A DNA stretch of 64,000 nt from Rachicladosporium sp. CCFEE 5018 (Eukaryota > Ascomycota > Dothideomycetes > Cladosporiales > Cladosporiaceae), in the NCBI GenBank assembly GCA_002077045.2, contig KZ111145.1:610518-674517 (forward strand), given 5' to 3'. Positions 45,301-55,391 of this stretch are shown one piece after another (the stretch's first letter is position 1; each line of letters begins with the position of its first letter). Both the position numbers and the translations under genes were made by a program. Below the pieces are notes generated by a model. That model did no database searches. It was not told where the DNA came from and saw only the letters and a list, made by a program, of their open reading frames with translations.

Positions 45301-46197
45301 CTTGGGAGGCGGAGGCGTCTCGCGTCTTTCGTAGGCAAATAGGTCAAAGTCGCTGAAGTCCCGTATGGCGTTCGTCATGACTGGGAAGTCGGCCGAGCCA
45401 GGTGTATCGGGTGGCGAAGTGGTCACAGGAGCGTCGGTAAGTTGCTTCGATGAGGCATCTGGCTCGGCTTGTGCGGGAGGAGTGCAGAGTGGCTGAGCGA
45501 TACGATCGACTGTCGTTGTCATGGGCAGACTGATCGACCTGCCTATGCTGTTCCTTTTACTCGGCCGGTGTGCGTCGACTGTCGAAGTATTGCTCCAGAC
45601 CACCTCCCTACGACACCTCCCCTCCAAGTAACCCACCAAACACCTCTCCATGATCCTCCTTGTTCTCTCCAAATTTACAACCTCCCGTTTTCTGCCCTCG
45701 TCTTCCACCTCATTCCCGTTGCTGCCCAAGTTCACCTCATTCACAGCCAAACACCCCATACACCTGAATCTCCCCACCTCAGGCGGAACCCTACACCTCG
45801 CTCCACAACACGCACATCCCCGTTGCACCTTCCCGTCATCGTCGCCCTTTCCTGCTAGGGCGCGTCCGCTCACCTCCCGTTTCGGCAGAGCTTCGACCAG
45901 CACAGGGACCAGCCCTTCGTCGAGGGAGACATCTATGTCGTCCCTGCTGCCTGAGAGATTGCCTACACTCTTCTTGCGGGAGAAGAGGCGAGGCAGAGGA
46001 TGTGAGACAGAGCGGTTGTGCGTGTGAGCTGGGCTGCCGCCTGCAGAAGTTCGAGGCCGGGGCAGAGGTTCGGTCGAGCTGGAGGTCGTGAGAGGCGGTC
46101 GAGGTAGAGGCTTAGACGAGGATGTGTAGCTTTGTGAGCGAGCAGAGGGCTGAGAAGAGGAGCCTGAGAGCAGGCGCGAGGACCAGGAGGGCGCCAT
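42397..46197 (-). CDS. HECT-domain E3 ubiquitin ligase
   Basis: A single 3.8-kb exon, 1266 residues from ATG 46197. The last 350 residues are a HECT domain: FAGEDGVDAGGLRKEWFLLLVREVF, CCWFNPGTFETGEEYFLVGALLGLAIYN, and the active-site region RTCFNQMLLWGYES with the catalytic Cys at residue 1234. It accepts ubiquitin from an E2 as a thioester before passing it to a substrate. The N-terminal 60 residues are Ser/Pro-rich; near 128-150 a compact Cys cluster (CACCGARC ... CMGC) resembles a zinc-binding module, as in fungal HUL4/AREL-type ligases. The middle is disordered with Pro-rich blocks. Convergent with the transcription factor gene. Confidence 0.93.
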   Translation of the reverse strand: MAPSWSSRLLSGSSSQPSARSQSYTSSSKPLPRPPLTTSSSTEPLPRPRTSAGGSPAHTHNRSVSHPLPRLFSRKKSVGNLSGSRDDIDVSLDEGLVPVLVEALPKREVSGRALAGKGDDDGKVQRGCACCGARCRVPPEVGRFRCMGCLAVNEVNLGSNGNEVEDEGRKREVVNLERTRRIMERCLVGYLEGRCRREVVWSNTSTVDAHRPSKRNSIGRSISLPMTTTVDRIAQPLCTPPAQAEPDASSKQLTDAPVTTSPPDTPGSADFPVMTNAIRDFSDFDLFAYERRETPPPPKAKAPVSGPGPPAPHPLSPRRKPVPGQPTRKPPPPPLASMNKRAPSQNVRATGEINGERSPRRPLSPNAALDNAARERYDCTKLIFRPLEDYMASTFGSFDVLNASFSTIRELPLGRTRSESHISTPPPEPTVDFPSSPVDLLNGLDAKTLLLGDIGENGSWWTGRVDRKMGPREIRRKKVGSGASKAVSSKSPNINWAVLDQWYEVVHSAGEDWRSVLPLLGAECDQTRLDNEQEIQQIETDLAEAREHTIRTLLKITENLLKQPGKAIKQPEAIRWLLILLANPSLHAEQRRLRVKRAASTAAANGTQEFSPARAAQRRPVILHDPRSPPRDAVATAHTGIIKRILGWLAHAPEPSARYLTTWFSRFDEAAFISNIDLVASFLTHRLNRRSTGKARRTKSMNVNDNGGLIPNLSNGAASTSVQLHSALGLAGSTSTKKRTYGDGDGGETEWAADWQLRAAAKMMSMLFAANDNFQGTRTATSLSGLDPTSTPSQLLVTNYFYITLLDSASPALISDFKLWESLPSLPAARAKDKFAFCQYPFLLSLGAKIRILEFDARRQMELKAREAYFESVVRARDGGQHFHLRVRRDCMVDDSLQQIASAVGAGGEDVKKGLRVQFAGEDGVDAGGLRKEWFLLLVREVFDADHGLFLWDDESGCCWFNPGTFETGEEYFLVGALLGLAIYNSTILDCRLPSFLWRKLLASAPSTPGSTATAPPMTYTLTDLAQLHPSLATGLQTLLTFPGDVQETYAWSFAAPISRYGTHTTYPLLPNGDDIPVTNANRTKFVDLYTRYLLDTSVTRQFEPFKRGFWTVCAGNALSLFRPEEVELLVRGSEEAEIDVNTLRAVPVYENFRSPRPIHPLLPTPSETVPLISWFWELFGEAPPSRQRKLLGFITGSDRIPALGAASLVLRIVAGGKGWGKESAERFPSARTCFNQMLLWGYESKAVLAERLWRAVEEGEGFGLK

Positions 46198-46898
46198 TGT
46201 GAAAGGGCAGACCAGTGATATCGAGTCAGGGCATGGTAATACAAGCTCGTCCAGATCACTCCATCCAGTGTCCGATATCCGAGATCATGCGGTCTTGAGT
46301 TCCCTACGGACTCCCATCGAAATCATGTAGCAGCGATATCTCTTGCCCAGCTTCACTTCGTGCATATGCGACTTTCGCAGACCCCCTAGAAGTCGTATAC
46401 GCGTCCGTCTCGTATCGCCCAGTCCGCTTTAGCCGTGCTCCCAAGCTCTCAATACTGCTACTCTGCACCCTCTTCCCTATCTGCTTAAGTCCTCAGCATC
46501 ACAGCTTCACTTGAACAGTCGATAAAGCAGACCCTCCAGCAAGCGATATCTTTCACGAAAGATGCCTCGGACTAATCGAAGTCAATGAATGTTTGGCGCA
46601 AGCCACATGTAGCATCGTACCTTACCGCCGAGTAATCCGGGGTAATGAAGTGAGGCAATGTGGGGCAACGGGCGTGTATCAGGGTGTCGAGATCGACGAG
46701 ATGATACAGGAATAGAATGCTGAAGCAATGATGGATGGACAATTTGGATACGTATATGGCACAAACTCACTACATGTACATCGTGAATTCATAGACTGGG
46801 TATATAGCCGCCGCTCCGCCAGAACGCCTTCAAACACATGCTCACGAACGCCTGCTCGTACATCATCAACCTCCCGTCGACCGTGAGAGGAGCTGTAG
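46198..46898. other. Intergenic stretch
   Basis: About 700 bp between two minus-strand genes, holding the promoter of the HECT ligase and the 3' side of the BTB gene. Only short random frames. Confidence 0.45.
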
Positions 46899-48413
46899 TC
46901 ATTCCTCCCAAGGCCACTCCCCGTCCCCGACCCTCGTGCAAGTCAAATACCCCAGCGCCACCCCACCACCTCCAGCACTCCCATCGAGCTCGAGGAAGCT
47001 CCGACAAACCGGCCTGACAATCTCCCTAGCCAGATTGCGCAGCTCCTCGACCTTTCGCTCAAACCGCCGCAAATTGTCCCGTGTGTATAGGTCAGGCGAG
47101 AGCTTGAGGAAGCGCTTGCAGTCGTCGCGACCGAGGCCGGGGAGAGGCGCGGAGCAGAGGGTGCGGAAGAGCCGACCGCTCGTGGACTGGGCGGGTGGTG
47201 GGGGTTGAGTACCAGCAGATGAAAGTGGCTTGAGGATCGGTGTTGGTGCCGAGGTGGCATTCTCAGCAACCCAAGAGCGGAAGAATGAGACGGCTAGCCA
47301 GGCCAGGTAGTCCGTAGCGGGCGTCACACGGTCGCCTCTCGGATTTGTAAAGGAGAGGCGCCACAGCTTCGCCTCAACGCGGGACTTGGCTTCCTCGAGA
47401 TCTTCGTGCTTGTCCTCGATTAGGTCCAGCACAGCGGTATCGACCTGGTTCTGTAGCGAAGACAGTGCTAACGGCCACTGACCAACTACGTGGATGAGAG
47501 CTTCGGCGAAGATCGTGCGTGAGCGAGCGAGGTAGCCTAGCTTGAGGTAGGACGGCGGGTACTTCGCGATCTGTTTGTATAGTCTTGCGCCAAAGCGGAG
47601 GAGATGGTGGTCTACTCGCGTGCCGGCTATGGGGAGCGCGTCGTACATGTCTGCTAGGTGTAGCAGGGCTTTACACTCTGTGTATGCTGTGGCGATGTTT
47701 GAGATCGAGAGCGATGGCGGATACTGGTACATGATCCGGAAGAGGTTGTCATAGTCCTTCAGTATCTCGTCATCGGGATTTGCAGGTGGCTGACTTGCTG
47801 AGGGCAGCGAATTGATAGATAGGGCGGAGAAATTCGACATGCTGCGTGAGAAGGCTGCGCTTGTGCCTGTAGGCTTGGGACGGATCACAGGCGGAGGGAG
47901 GGTTTCTGATCCTCCAAAGATAGATGGTGGTGCCACATCTTGCACCAGCATAGGCACATCCTCCGTGCCAGCAGACTGCCAGTCAAGAGTGTAACGCCAT
48001 CGCTTGCCCGGCTGCTGTTCAAATGATGGTCTACGTTCCTGACTAGGAGCACGTGATCCTCCCTCCCCAATCGTTACTAGTCCTCCAGTGCGACTCCACT
48101 CTGGCCTTGTCCCCGCCCCGAAGAAGGCTGAACACTGACTGAGTATCAAGCGATGGAGGAGGTAGCGCTTCTCCTGCCTCCCATCGGCGCTCGTAAGCAC
48201 GATCTCGACATCGCCGGTACTCGAGAAAATCGGAAACTCGTTCTGCGGGAGGTATGCACTCGAGCCTCCACTGCGACCATGGCGGTGTCTCCTGGCCGTT
48301 GATCGCCCAGATGTGACTGAGGATGCTCTCACTGATGACAAAGGTGCGGTCGAGGGTGGGGCCGGGAGTGGTAGGTCGGCGTACGAAGCGGCGGGCCAGT
48401 AGTGAGAGACCAT
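46899..48413 (-). CDS. BTB/POZ-domain protein
   Basis: Single exon, 504 residues from ATG 48413. A basic, Ser-rich leader of about 60 residues precedes a BTB-like fold: FSSTGDVEIVLTS, then YLLHRLILSQCSAFF, which is the typical strand-helix start. The domain is interrupted by a disordered insert (about 105-205, Ser/Pro-rich) before the helices DNLFRIMYQYPPSLS and ALLHLADMYDALPIAG, the usual end of the BTB fold. The rest is helical without known motifs. BTB proteins dimerise and often serve as adaptors for CUL3 ubiquitin ligases; it is interesting but possibly chance that it lies next to a HECT ligase. Confidence 0.8.
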   Translation of the reverse strand: MVSHYWPAASYADLPLPAPPSTAPLSSVRASSVTSGRSTARRHRHGRSGGSSAYLPQNEFPIFSSTGDVEIVLTSADGRQEKRYLLHRLILSQCSAFFGAGTRPEWSRTGGLVTIGEGGSRAPSQERRPSFEQQPGKRWRYTLDWQSAGTEDVPMLVQDVAPPSIFGGSETLPPPVIRPKPTGTSAAFSRSMSNFSALSINSLPSASQPPANPDDEILKDYDNLFRIMYQYPPSLSISNIATAYTECKALLHLADMYDALPIAGTRVDHHLLRFGARLYKQIAKYPPSYLKLGYLARSRTIFAEALIHVVGQWPLALSSLQNQVDTAVLDLIEDKHEDLEEAKSRVEAKLWRLSFTNPRGDRVTPATDYLAWLAVSFFRSWVAENATSAPTPILKPLSSAGTQPPPPAQSTSGRLFRTLCSAPLPGLGRDDCKRFLKLSPDLYTRDNLRRFERKVEELRNLAREIVRPVCRSFLELDGSAGGGGVALGYLTCTRVGDGEWPWEE

Positions 48414-48819
48414 GGTCCTGCAATGGTCTCTTCTGCGCAGCCAGGTCTATGGGTCCTGCTAGTGTTCTGAATTGCCTCAATGCCTGCCTTGGTTGAGGCT
48501 CATGCTAGAGCGCGTCGTCTACGCATCGCGACAACGATTCTAGTGTCGCGATTATCCCGTCCAGCTCAAGCGAGTGAACAACAAAACTCTGCGCTCTACA
48601 TCATGCGCCAACCAGTCATTCCCTTGCGACACTCGAAGTTGAGAAGGCCTCGATCGTGGCGAAGCAGCTTTGCAATCTGATTGGCCATGTGGCGCTACGG
48701 GACGAGCCATCGCGAATCTTGGCACTCGCACTCCTCCACCTAAAATTTGTCGAAGCACCACCACATCGACCGCTCGACAGACGAAGGACCTCACTTCACG
48801 ACCATCGACAACCGCAAAG

Positions 48820-48944
48820 GTACGAAATGCTAATGGGAGAGATGTTGCTGGAGTAGACATGTCCACGGATTTTGTCGCGCAGCTCTTACCCACAACACAG
48901 CTCCATGAAGCCACCAGGAGCATTGGCTAACACCACACGTACAG
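48820..48944 (+). other. Probable 5'-UTR intron of the eL15 gene
   Basis: A donor GTACGA at 48820, a branch-like GGCTAAC near 48924-48930 and an ACAG acceptor ending at 48944 place a 125-nt intron directly before the ATG at 48945. Such leader introns abutting the start codon are common in fungal ribosomal protein genes. Confidence 0.5.
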
Positions 48945-49748
48945 ATGGGCGCCCACAAGTATCTCGAGGAGTTGCAGAAGAAGAAGCAGAGCGATGTCAT
49001 GCGCTTCCTGCTCCGCGTTCGCTGCTGGGAGGTACGACACACCACAACCACACCCTGATGAGAGCGGCATAAGACTGGCGAGACACTCCCTTCACTGGGA
49101 AGCCTCGCCCAGTCTGTGTCTTGATCGTACTCGTTGAACATTTGCTGAGAGTACTTTCATACAGCTCCGCCAGTTGAACGTCATTCACCGCGCATCCCGC
49201 CCCAGTCGTCCCGACAAGGCCCGCCGTCTGGGTTACAAAGCCAAGCAGGGCTTCGTCATCTACCGCGCGCGTGTGCGTCGTGGTGGCCGCAAGAGGCCTG
49301 CGCCTAAGGGTGCTACCTACGGTATGTCCACCGACTTGCTGCCTCACTAGAGCCACAGCCATACTAACACCCCACCCCAGGCAAGCCCACCAATCAGGGT
49401 ATTAACCAGCTCAAGTACCAACGCTCTCTCAAATCCACCGCCGAGGAGCGTGTCGGCCGCCGCTGCGCCAACCTCCGCGTCCTGAACTCCTACTGGATCA
49501 ACCAGGACAGCACCTACAAGTACTACGAGGTCATCCTTGTGGACCCGCAGCACAAGGCCATCCGCCGCGATGCCCGCATCAACTGGATCGTGAACCCCGT
49601 GCACAAGCACCGCGAGAGCCGTGGCTTGACTGCTACGGGCAAGGCGAGTCGTGGGCTGGGCAAGGGCCACAAGTACAATAAGACGACTGCTGGCCGCAGG
49701 AAGACGTGGAAGAGGCACAACACTCTGTCGCTGTGGAGGTACAGGTAG
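48945..49748 (+). CDS. RPL15: 60S ribosomal protein L15 (eL15)
   Basis: Exons 48945-49031, 49165-49321 and 49381-49748 give 203 residues, the normal length. The introns are 133 and 59 nt (GTACGA...ACAG; GTATGT...CCAG). The sequence begins [20 protein letters not shown] and ends [16 protein letters not shown], with [16 protein letters not shown] and [19 protein letters not shown] blocks, all highly conserved in eL15, a component of the large ribosomal subunit. Basic composition and Cys/Val/Lys codon preference fit a highly expressed gene. The ATG follows a splice acceptor directly. Confidence 0.97.
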
Positions 49749-50773
49749 ATGTTGCAAGGAGTGGTCGAAGTGGTGGCTGGACTTGCTACCAAAGTCACGT
49801 CAGCAATGTGTGCAGCTGCATGGTTCACACGTCGGCACGAAGGTGGCATTCGCCATGTGTCAGACTCGCTGAGCTGTCCAGCAATCAGTCAAGCGTGATG
49901 CCAGCGTCAATCGACACAAGAACGATTAGCATAGCGCACACAAGCGGTATTGAGGATGACTTGATCAGCTTTTGCACCGTACGTTCCCATGTCGGCGCAG
50001 GTCTTGCCTCCTTTGTGATTCACGGTCCTGGGTCATCCGATATGCGCCAAGTTTGAAAACACTTCCGGCTTTTATTGTTACAATTCTGACCATTTAACGC
50101 TCCTCAATGCCGCGACGTCGTCCATTATTGTTCATCCGATCTCCAATACATGGCCACTTTCTCGTAAGATCCTACCTTACATGGCCCGTCACAGATATCT
50201 TAATTCTCTAATCCATCATCTCACCCGAACATCAGCAAATGCCCACCAGCACTTTATTCGACACCTTTGCCAAGGTTCGGCGTTCTCGCCAAACTCCCGG
50301 CGCCAAAGCCATGCACGGCAGAAGGTTTCATGCAGATATCCCTGTCGTTTCAGGGGTTGCGTTGCGCCACTGCAGAGATACGTACCCAGTCGATAGTGGC
50401 CGATAACCCGAAGCCCTGCACCACAAGGGTTGGCATTCTTGGGGAGACGCGGGTAGTTGGAGGGTGACGACGACTGGCTCGTTTGGTTGACGGATTGATC
50501 TCACGTTCATTTGACTATTGCTTCCTGTCGCTCGTTTGCTCGTGATCTAGTTTGGCATTGGCACTGGAAAGCACGAGGGCGGACTATCTGAATTGTGCAT
50601 TGGCAGAGGACTCGTTGAGCGAGTTTGCTTGGAGGCATTGGAATCACGAGAAGACTGCTGGCAGGACTGGAGCAAACCTACGGTGCTCAAAAGAAGCCAA
50701 GGACATCTCTCGACTCGACTTTCCACTCCACCATCGAACTATCACCCATTGGTTTCAAGCACCAACCGCAATC
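49749..50773. other. Intergenic stretch
   Basis: About 1 kb between RPL15 and the sulfotransferase-like gene. Several frames of 60-120 codons overlap on both strands without motifs; none has a supported start and composition. The right end contains the promoter of the next gene. Confidence 0.45.
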
Positions 50774-51746
50774 ATGGCCTTCCAACCCTACACCCCCAAG
50801 CCCATAACCGACATCTTCACCAACGACACCGACATCAACCGCCGCGAATGCCGTCGCGTGGTCCCCATGCGCGTCCTAGCGCTAGGTCTCGGCCGCACAG
50901 GAACAGCCTGTAAGTTCCCTCACGCTGAGTAAGTGTTCAATGGCGCTGTACTGACTGGCGCAGCCCTCCGCACCGCCCTCAAAACTCTCGGCTTCGACGA
51001 CTGCTACCACATGATGTCCGCCTCCGTCGAGAACCCACCAGACTGCCTCATGTGGTCCGACGCTCTAGCCTCTAAGTACGACAAGAAAGGCACATTCGGA
51101 CGCGAGCAATGGGACAGCTTGCTCGGCCACTGTCAGGCGGTGTGTGACTGGCCGGCTGTGGCGTTCGCGAAAGAGCTCATCGAGGCGTATCCGGAGGCGA
51201 AAGTGCTGGTCACGACGAGGGATGTGGATAGTTGGCACGCGAGCACGATGAAGACTGTGAATTGGAGGGCAACGGAATCAGAGTTGAAGCTGGTGAGTAG
51301 GTTTGATTGGGGGGCGGGATTGTATCAGCCGATGTTGAGTAGTGAGTTTACCGATTCACAGCGCAAGTTATAGCAGGATCAGAGTGCGCTAACGAGTACG
51401 ACTAGAATTCTGGCACGAGTTCTGGGACCACGACTTCGAGAAACACGGCAAGCGCCGCTTCGTCGAATACTACGATGAGATCCGCTCCCTCGTTCCCGCA
51501 GAGAATCTCCTCGAGTATAAGATGGGCGAGGGCTGGAAACCTCTCTGCGACTTCTTGGAAGTGCCAGTACCCGAAGGCCTGTCTTTCCCACGCACGAACG
51601 ACACGGACGGCTTCGTGGACCGATGTAAGCGCAGGAACCGGATGCAGATGATGAATGTGCTTTTCCGGGCTACGGTCGTGGGAGGGAGTTTGGCGGCTGT
51701 GGTGTTGGGGGTTACGATGAGTGTGAGAAGGTTTTGGAGACGATGA
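50774..51746 (+). CDS. Sulfotransferase-like P-loop protein with C-terminal TM
   Basis: Exons 50774-50909, 50964-51341 and 51406-51746 give 284 residues; introns of 54 and 64 nt (GTAAGT...GCAG; GTGAGT...CTAG) fit in phase. A PAPS/nucleotide-binding P-loop-like motif spans the first junction: LGLGRTGTASLRTAL. It is followed by GFDDCYHMM, CDWPAV and the LVTTRDVDSWHAS segment, as in the fungal Sulfotransfer_4 family. The last 25 residues form one hydrophobic helix (VVGGSLAAVVLGVTM) ending with basic residues, so the protein is probably tail-anchored. Enzymatic activity in this fungal subgroup is largely unproven. Confidence 0.85.
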
Positions 51747-52071
51747 TGTGGTGGTCGTGCAGGGGGTGAGAGGTGTGCTGTACGAGATCGGGTGGAGGTG
51801 GTTTGACGTTGACAGAGCGGCTGTGCGATGTTACAGCCGTGTGGAGTTTGTGAAATTTCGTGGAGTCTCTTGGGGCGCATCTGGGTTGACAATGGGTCAT
51901 GGAAGGTCATTACGGTATACACTCTGGGTACAGGTCGGCGAGGCTGAAATGCGCATGTGCGACTACATGTATATCGGCAACAGAAATTGCAGTACAGATC
52001 TGGAAGCTTGCTTATAGACCATCTCGAAAGACGACTTCAGGGTGTAAGCTTCAGCCAGCGTAGAGTACTCA

Positions 52072-52670
52072 CTACAGTCCATACTGACGACCATTGTTGT
52101 TGCGTGCGACCCATTCGGGTCTCGTATGCATAGTTTTCCACGACTGGTATCCCGTATTCACGATCCTCCCGTCACGAACACGAAGACTTTCGGATCCTCT
52201 CATCGCTTCCATCACTTCCATCACTTGGATTTCCAAAGCAACTTCCCCATCCAGCACTCGCAAACTCTCACCCGAATACCCCCGCCATTTCCTGCATAAC
52301 GCCAAGTCGGCACTCAAACGCCGTGGGCGCGTGGCTTCTGCAGGGGCAATCCTCTATTCGCAGCGCGCTAGCAGCTAGAAAGTGAGGTCAGCGTGTGGAA
52401 TTCAGGAGGTCGATGAAACGTTGTGCTGCCATTGGGCGGAGGGGTCGACGAGTTACGAGACAGTGATGGTGAGGAAAAGTCTTGGAGTGATGTGTGAGAT
52501 TGTGTGAGACATTCACTTGGACGTACTCGACTGTCACTACCTGGAGCAGAGAAGTTCTTGGTGTATTCGGGGCCGCTGTTTCGACCTGACGACGCCGACG
52601 ACCCGCTACCCGTGCGATTCACTTGTCCCGTTATCCCATACCCTGGTCGAATCCCTGGGACGACTCTCAC
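52072..52670 (-). CDS. Possible small gene, strand uncertain
   Basis: On the minus strand a frame ending at 52072 reads SLRVLDGEVALEIQVMEVMEAMRG ... KTMHTRPEWVARNN, with an acceptor-like AATAG just upstream (near 52357), and could be joined to an upstream exon within 52368-52670 (Gly/Ser-rich, donor candidates near 52540). On the plus strand 52504-52791 gives an equally tidy stretch (GAEKFLVYSGPLFRPDD). Neither has a good ATG or a known motif. I list it because a gene probably exists here, but strand and exons are not settled. Confidence 0.25.
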
Positions 52671-52852
52671 TCGCTACTCTGTACAGTATCCCGATCGCCC
52701 AGGCGAGCAAGCGGGTCATTCACTGTATCTACACTGGCCTCGCTTGGCCGAGTTGAAGATTCGACATTTGGGCTGGCTGTTGCGTGCTTGATGCTCTTTC
52801 GATGTGGTAGAGAGGTATAACTGCTTTGGATTCTGTGCGATTGGATTTAGCG

Positions 52853-53548
52853 ATGCTCTTTGCGTTTCATGACTGGAGGAGAACAGGAGGATGGGGGTGG
52901 TGGGCAGCTGTGGTGGTGGGATTGGGATTGGTCAGGGAGGGAAAAGGGCAGTTGAATAATGAGACGAGTCCGACCTCGCAGTTCCGATCGGTAGGTCTAC
53001 AATTCTCCAGCGATGTCAAGATAGATCAGACCCAGCACCATGGTCAGGACTCGAAGTCAATGCAATGCTGACCTTTCCAACAGCGACCAGACCTCCACCC
53101 TCCAATCCTCAATATCACAATCCTGGACCCCCTTCGAGTAAGCCCTGGGTACAACTTCATTGCGCCATACCGAAACGTTGATCCCGGTCCCTACATCTAC
53201 GATAATGTTGGCAACCTGGTGTGGTCTGGCGCTGGCTCCAGCGGGCCCAAAACAGCCCACGCACCGCGGCCATGCGATTACAGGGGCGAGGTGCATCTAT
53301 GCTACTTCCAAGGCGAGCAGCATCAGGGCTTCGCACGAGGTCATGGCGTAATAATGGATAAGCACTACAGGATCGTGAAGACTGTGGAGAGCTCTGGCGC
53401 GGGCGCGAGTAGCGATATGCATGAGTTCAAGATCACTCCATTCTCGAACGGGACGAGCGCGTTGATGACGGTGTATCAGCCAAGACAGTACGATCTGACG
53501 ACGAACCCGAGGTTTAATGTAAGACATGGGATGGGGTGGATAGTGGAG
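52853..53548 (+). CDS. Arylsulfotransferase-like secreted protein, cut by gap
   Basis: Exon 1 (52853-52990) starts at an ATG and encodes a signal-anchor-like segment (WWAAVVVGLGLV); a 93-nt intron (GTAGGT...ACAG) leads to exon 2 from 53084. The text RPDLHPPILNITILDP, then YIYDNVGNLVWSGAGSSGP, GFARGHGVIMDKHYRIV and HEFKITPFSNGTSALMTVYQP, matches the N-terminal beta-propeller blades of the fungal Arylsulfotransferase (ASST-like) family. These secreted proteins usually have about 500-600 residues and a C-terminal TM helix; here only about 200 are present before the run of N at 53549. The activity of the fungal family is not established. Confidence 0.85.
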
Positions 53549-53648
53549 NNNNNNNNNNNNNNNNNNNNNNNNNNNNNNNNNNNNNNNNNNNNNNNNNNNN
53601 NNNNNNNNNNNNNNNNNNNNNNNNNNNNNNNNNNNNNNNNNNNNNNNN
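53549..53648. other. Assembly gap of 100 N
   Basis: Exactly 100 N, a placeholder for an unknown length. The remainder of the arylsulfotransferase-like gene and the start codon of the MFS gene that follows lie in it. Most likely at least 1 kb is missing. Confidence 0.95.
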
Positions 53649-55326
53649 CATACAGCTTGCACCGCCGCCGGAATCTCCGGGATGGGCGAACATGCCCAAT
53701 AAGCCTCAATTGGCGATACTAGCAGGATCGCGGTTTGTCGACTTCTTCCAGATGGCTGCATTGCAGACATATATGGTGCACCAACTTCGATCATTCGATC
53801 CTTCATTACCGGACGCGACGATCTCGCAACAAGCAGGTGTATTACAGGGAGCGTTCACGGCTGCACAGATCGTGACGAGCATACTATGGGGAAGAGCTGC
53901 GGATCGACCCACTGTTGGCAGAAAGATGGTACTCGTGATTGGGTTGATCGGTACGGCATTGGGATGCATTGGCGTTGGGTTCAGTACTACATATAAACAG
54001 GCGGTGTTCTGGAGGTTGCTATGTGGAGCTATAAACGGGACTGTTGGATCTGCGAGGACGATGGTAGCGGAAGTCACACCCAAGCCGTGGCATCCCAGGG
54101 CGTTTCTCTTGCTGCCGGCAGCATTCAACGTTGCTAATGTTGCGGGACCGATATTGAGCGGGCTCGTAAGTGAGCCTTTTGATAACCTGCCCAATCTCTT
54201 TGGCGTTGGAGGGACGTTTGGTGGCGTTGAGGGGGTGTTGTGGATGAAGAGATATCCTTACGCGATTGCTAATCTAATGAGTACGGTATTGCTGCTGGGC
54301 GAAGCACTGCTTGTACATTACTTCCTGGACGAGACCCTCAAAGGCAAACGTCCCTTCGACATGTCCTCCCTCAACCCAATGAACTTCCTCTCAAACACCA
54401 TGTCGACTCTCCAGTCCGCCCGCTCCCACGGCTACCGCAAGCTCGCCTTCCATGACTCCTCAAGCGATGGACTCCTCTCGCAAGACCCTGATCACGAACT
54501 CGACCACCTGCCTTCCCACCCTGAGAAGTCTTCCTACCATCCTCCCACTCCACCCCGCCTCCCCTTCTCCCGCATCTGGACCCCCAACGTCCTCTGGACT
54601 CTCCTCAGCATCGCGATCTTCGACTTCCACATGGGCGCCTTCGCGAACCTCTGGATCCTATTCCTCGCCACGCCGCGCGAATTCGTACCCGAAAACGAGT
54701 CGGACATGGACATCAAGCCTCGGAATGCATTCAAGTTCGCTTCGGGTCTGGCGTTCCCACCGCCGACGATCGGCTTCGCGATGGCGATTATCGGGTTTAT
54801 TGGCGTTGCGTTGCAGTTCTTGCTGTACCCTTGGGCTAATAGCCGGTTTGGATTGATGCGGTGTTTTCGATACAGCTTGATTCTGTTCCCTATGGCGTAT
54901 GTGTTGGCGCCGTACATTGCGCTTATACCATCATCTTCGCCGTCACCGCTGCCGGCTTCAGGGACGCTGATCTGGCTTGGGATCTCCTCGGTGCTGTTGC
55001 TGCAGGTCTCTGCACGGACTTTCGCGCTACCGGCTACGATCATTCTGCTCAATAATTCGTCGCCGCATCCGAGCGTGTTGGCTACGATTCACGGATTGGG
55101 ACAGGCCTGTAGTGCGACGTTTCGGACGCTTGGGCCGATTTTGGCAGGTTGGTGGTATGGCATTTGGATGGAAAGAGGCGTCGTGGGCATGGCATGGTGG
55201 ATCGTTGGGTTTGTCGCTGCACTCGGGGTGGGAGCGAGCTGGGCCGTGAGGAATGGAAGTGGGCACGAGATTTTGCTGGCGGGCGAAGAGAAGGAAGGAG
55301 AGGGAGGTAGTGGAGATGGACGCTGA
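53649..55326 (+). CDS. MFS transporter, N-terminal residues in gap
   Basis: A single open frame of 558 residues after the gap, lacking only the start codon and perhaps a short polar leader. TM1 (LAILAGSRFVDFFQMAALQTYMV), then the motif WGRAADRPTVGRKMVL between TM2 and TM3, CGAINGTVGSARTMVAEV in TM4, and PRAFLLLPAAFNVANVAGPILSG in TM5 identify the 12-TM DHA1-like group of fungal MFS proteins (ZRT1/TetA-like). A central loop of about 110 Ser/Pro-rich residues and a gap-free second half follow. The substrate is unknown. The gene ends only 65 bp from the convergent small gene. Confidence 0.85.
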
Positions 55327-55391
55327 GCTGGCGATCCAGTGCCATTCCACCATACGGCCACACCTATCGTACGTCCTCACTGCTCATGTCG

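Noticed and set aside
42397..46197. Long plus-strand frames inside the HECT and BTB genes (for example 43979-44224, 45469-45858, 47812-47994)
   Set aside because: They overlap well-supported minus-strand coding sequence, have no motifs and arise from codon bias of the real genes.
53536..55326. A single protein across gap 2 (596 codons with unknown residues)
   Set aside because: The frame is open only because N are read as any residue. Sequence before the gap is arylsulfotransferase-like and after it MFS.
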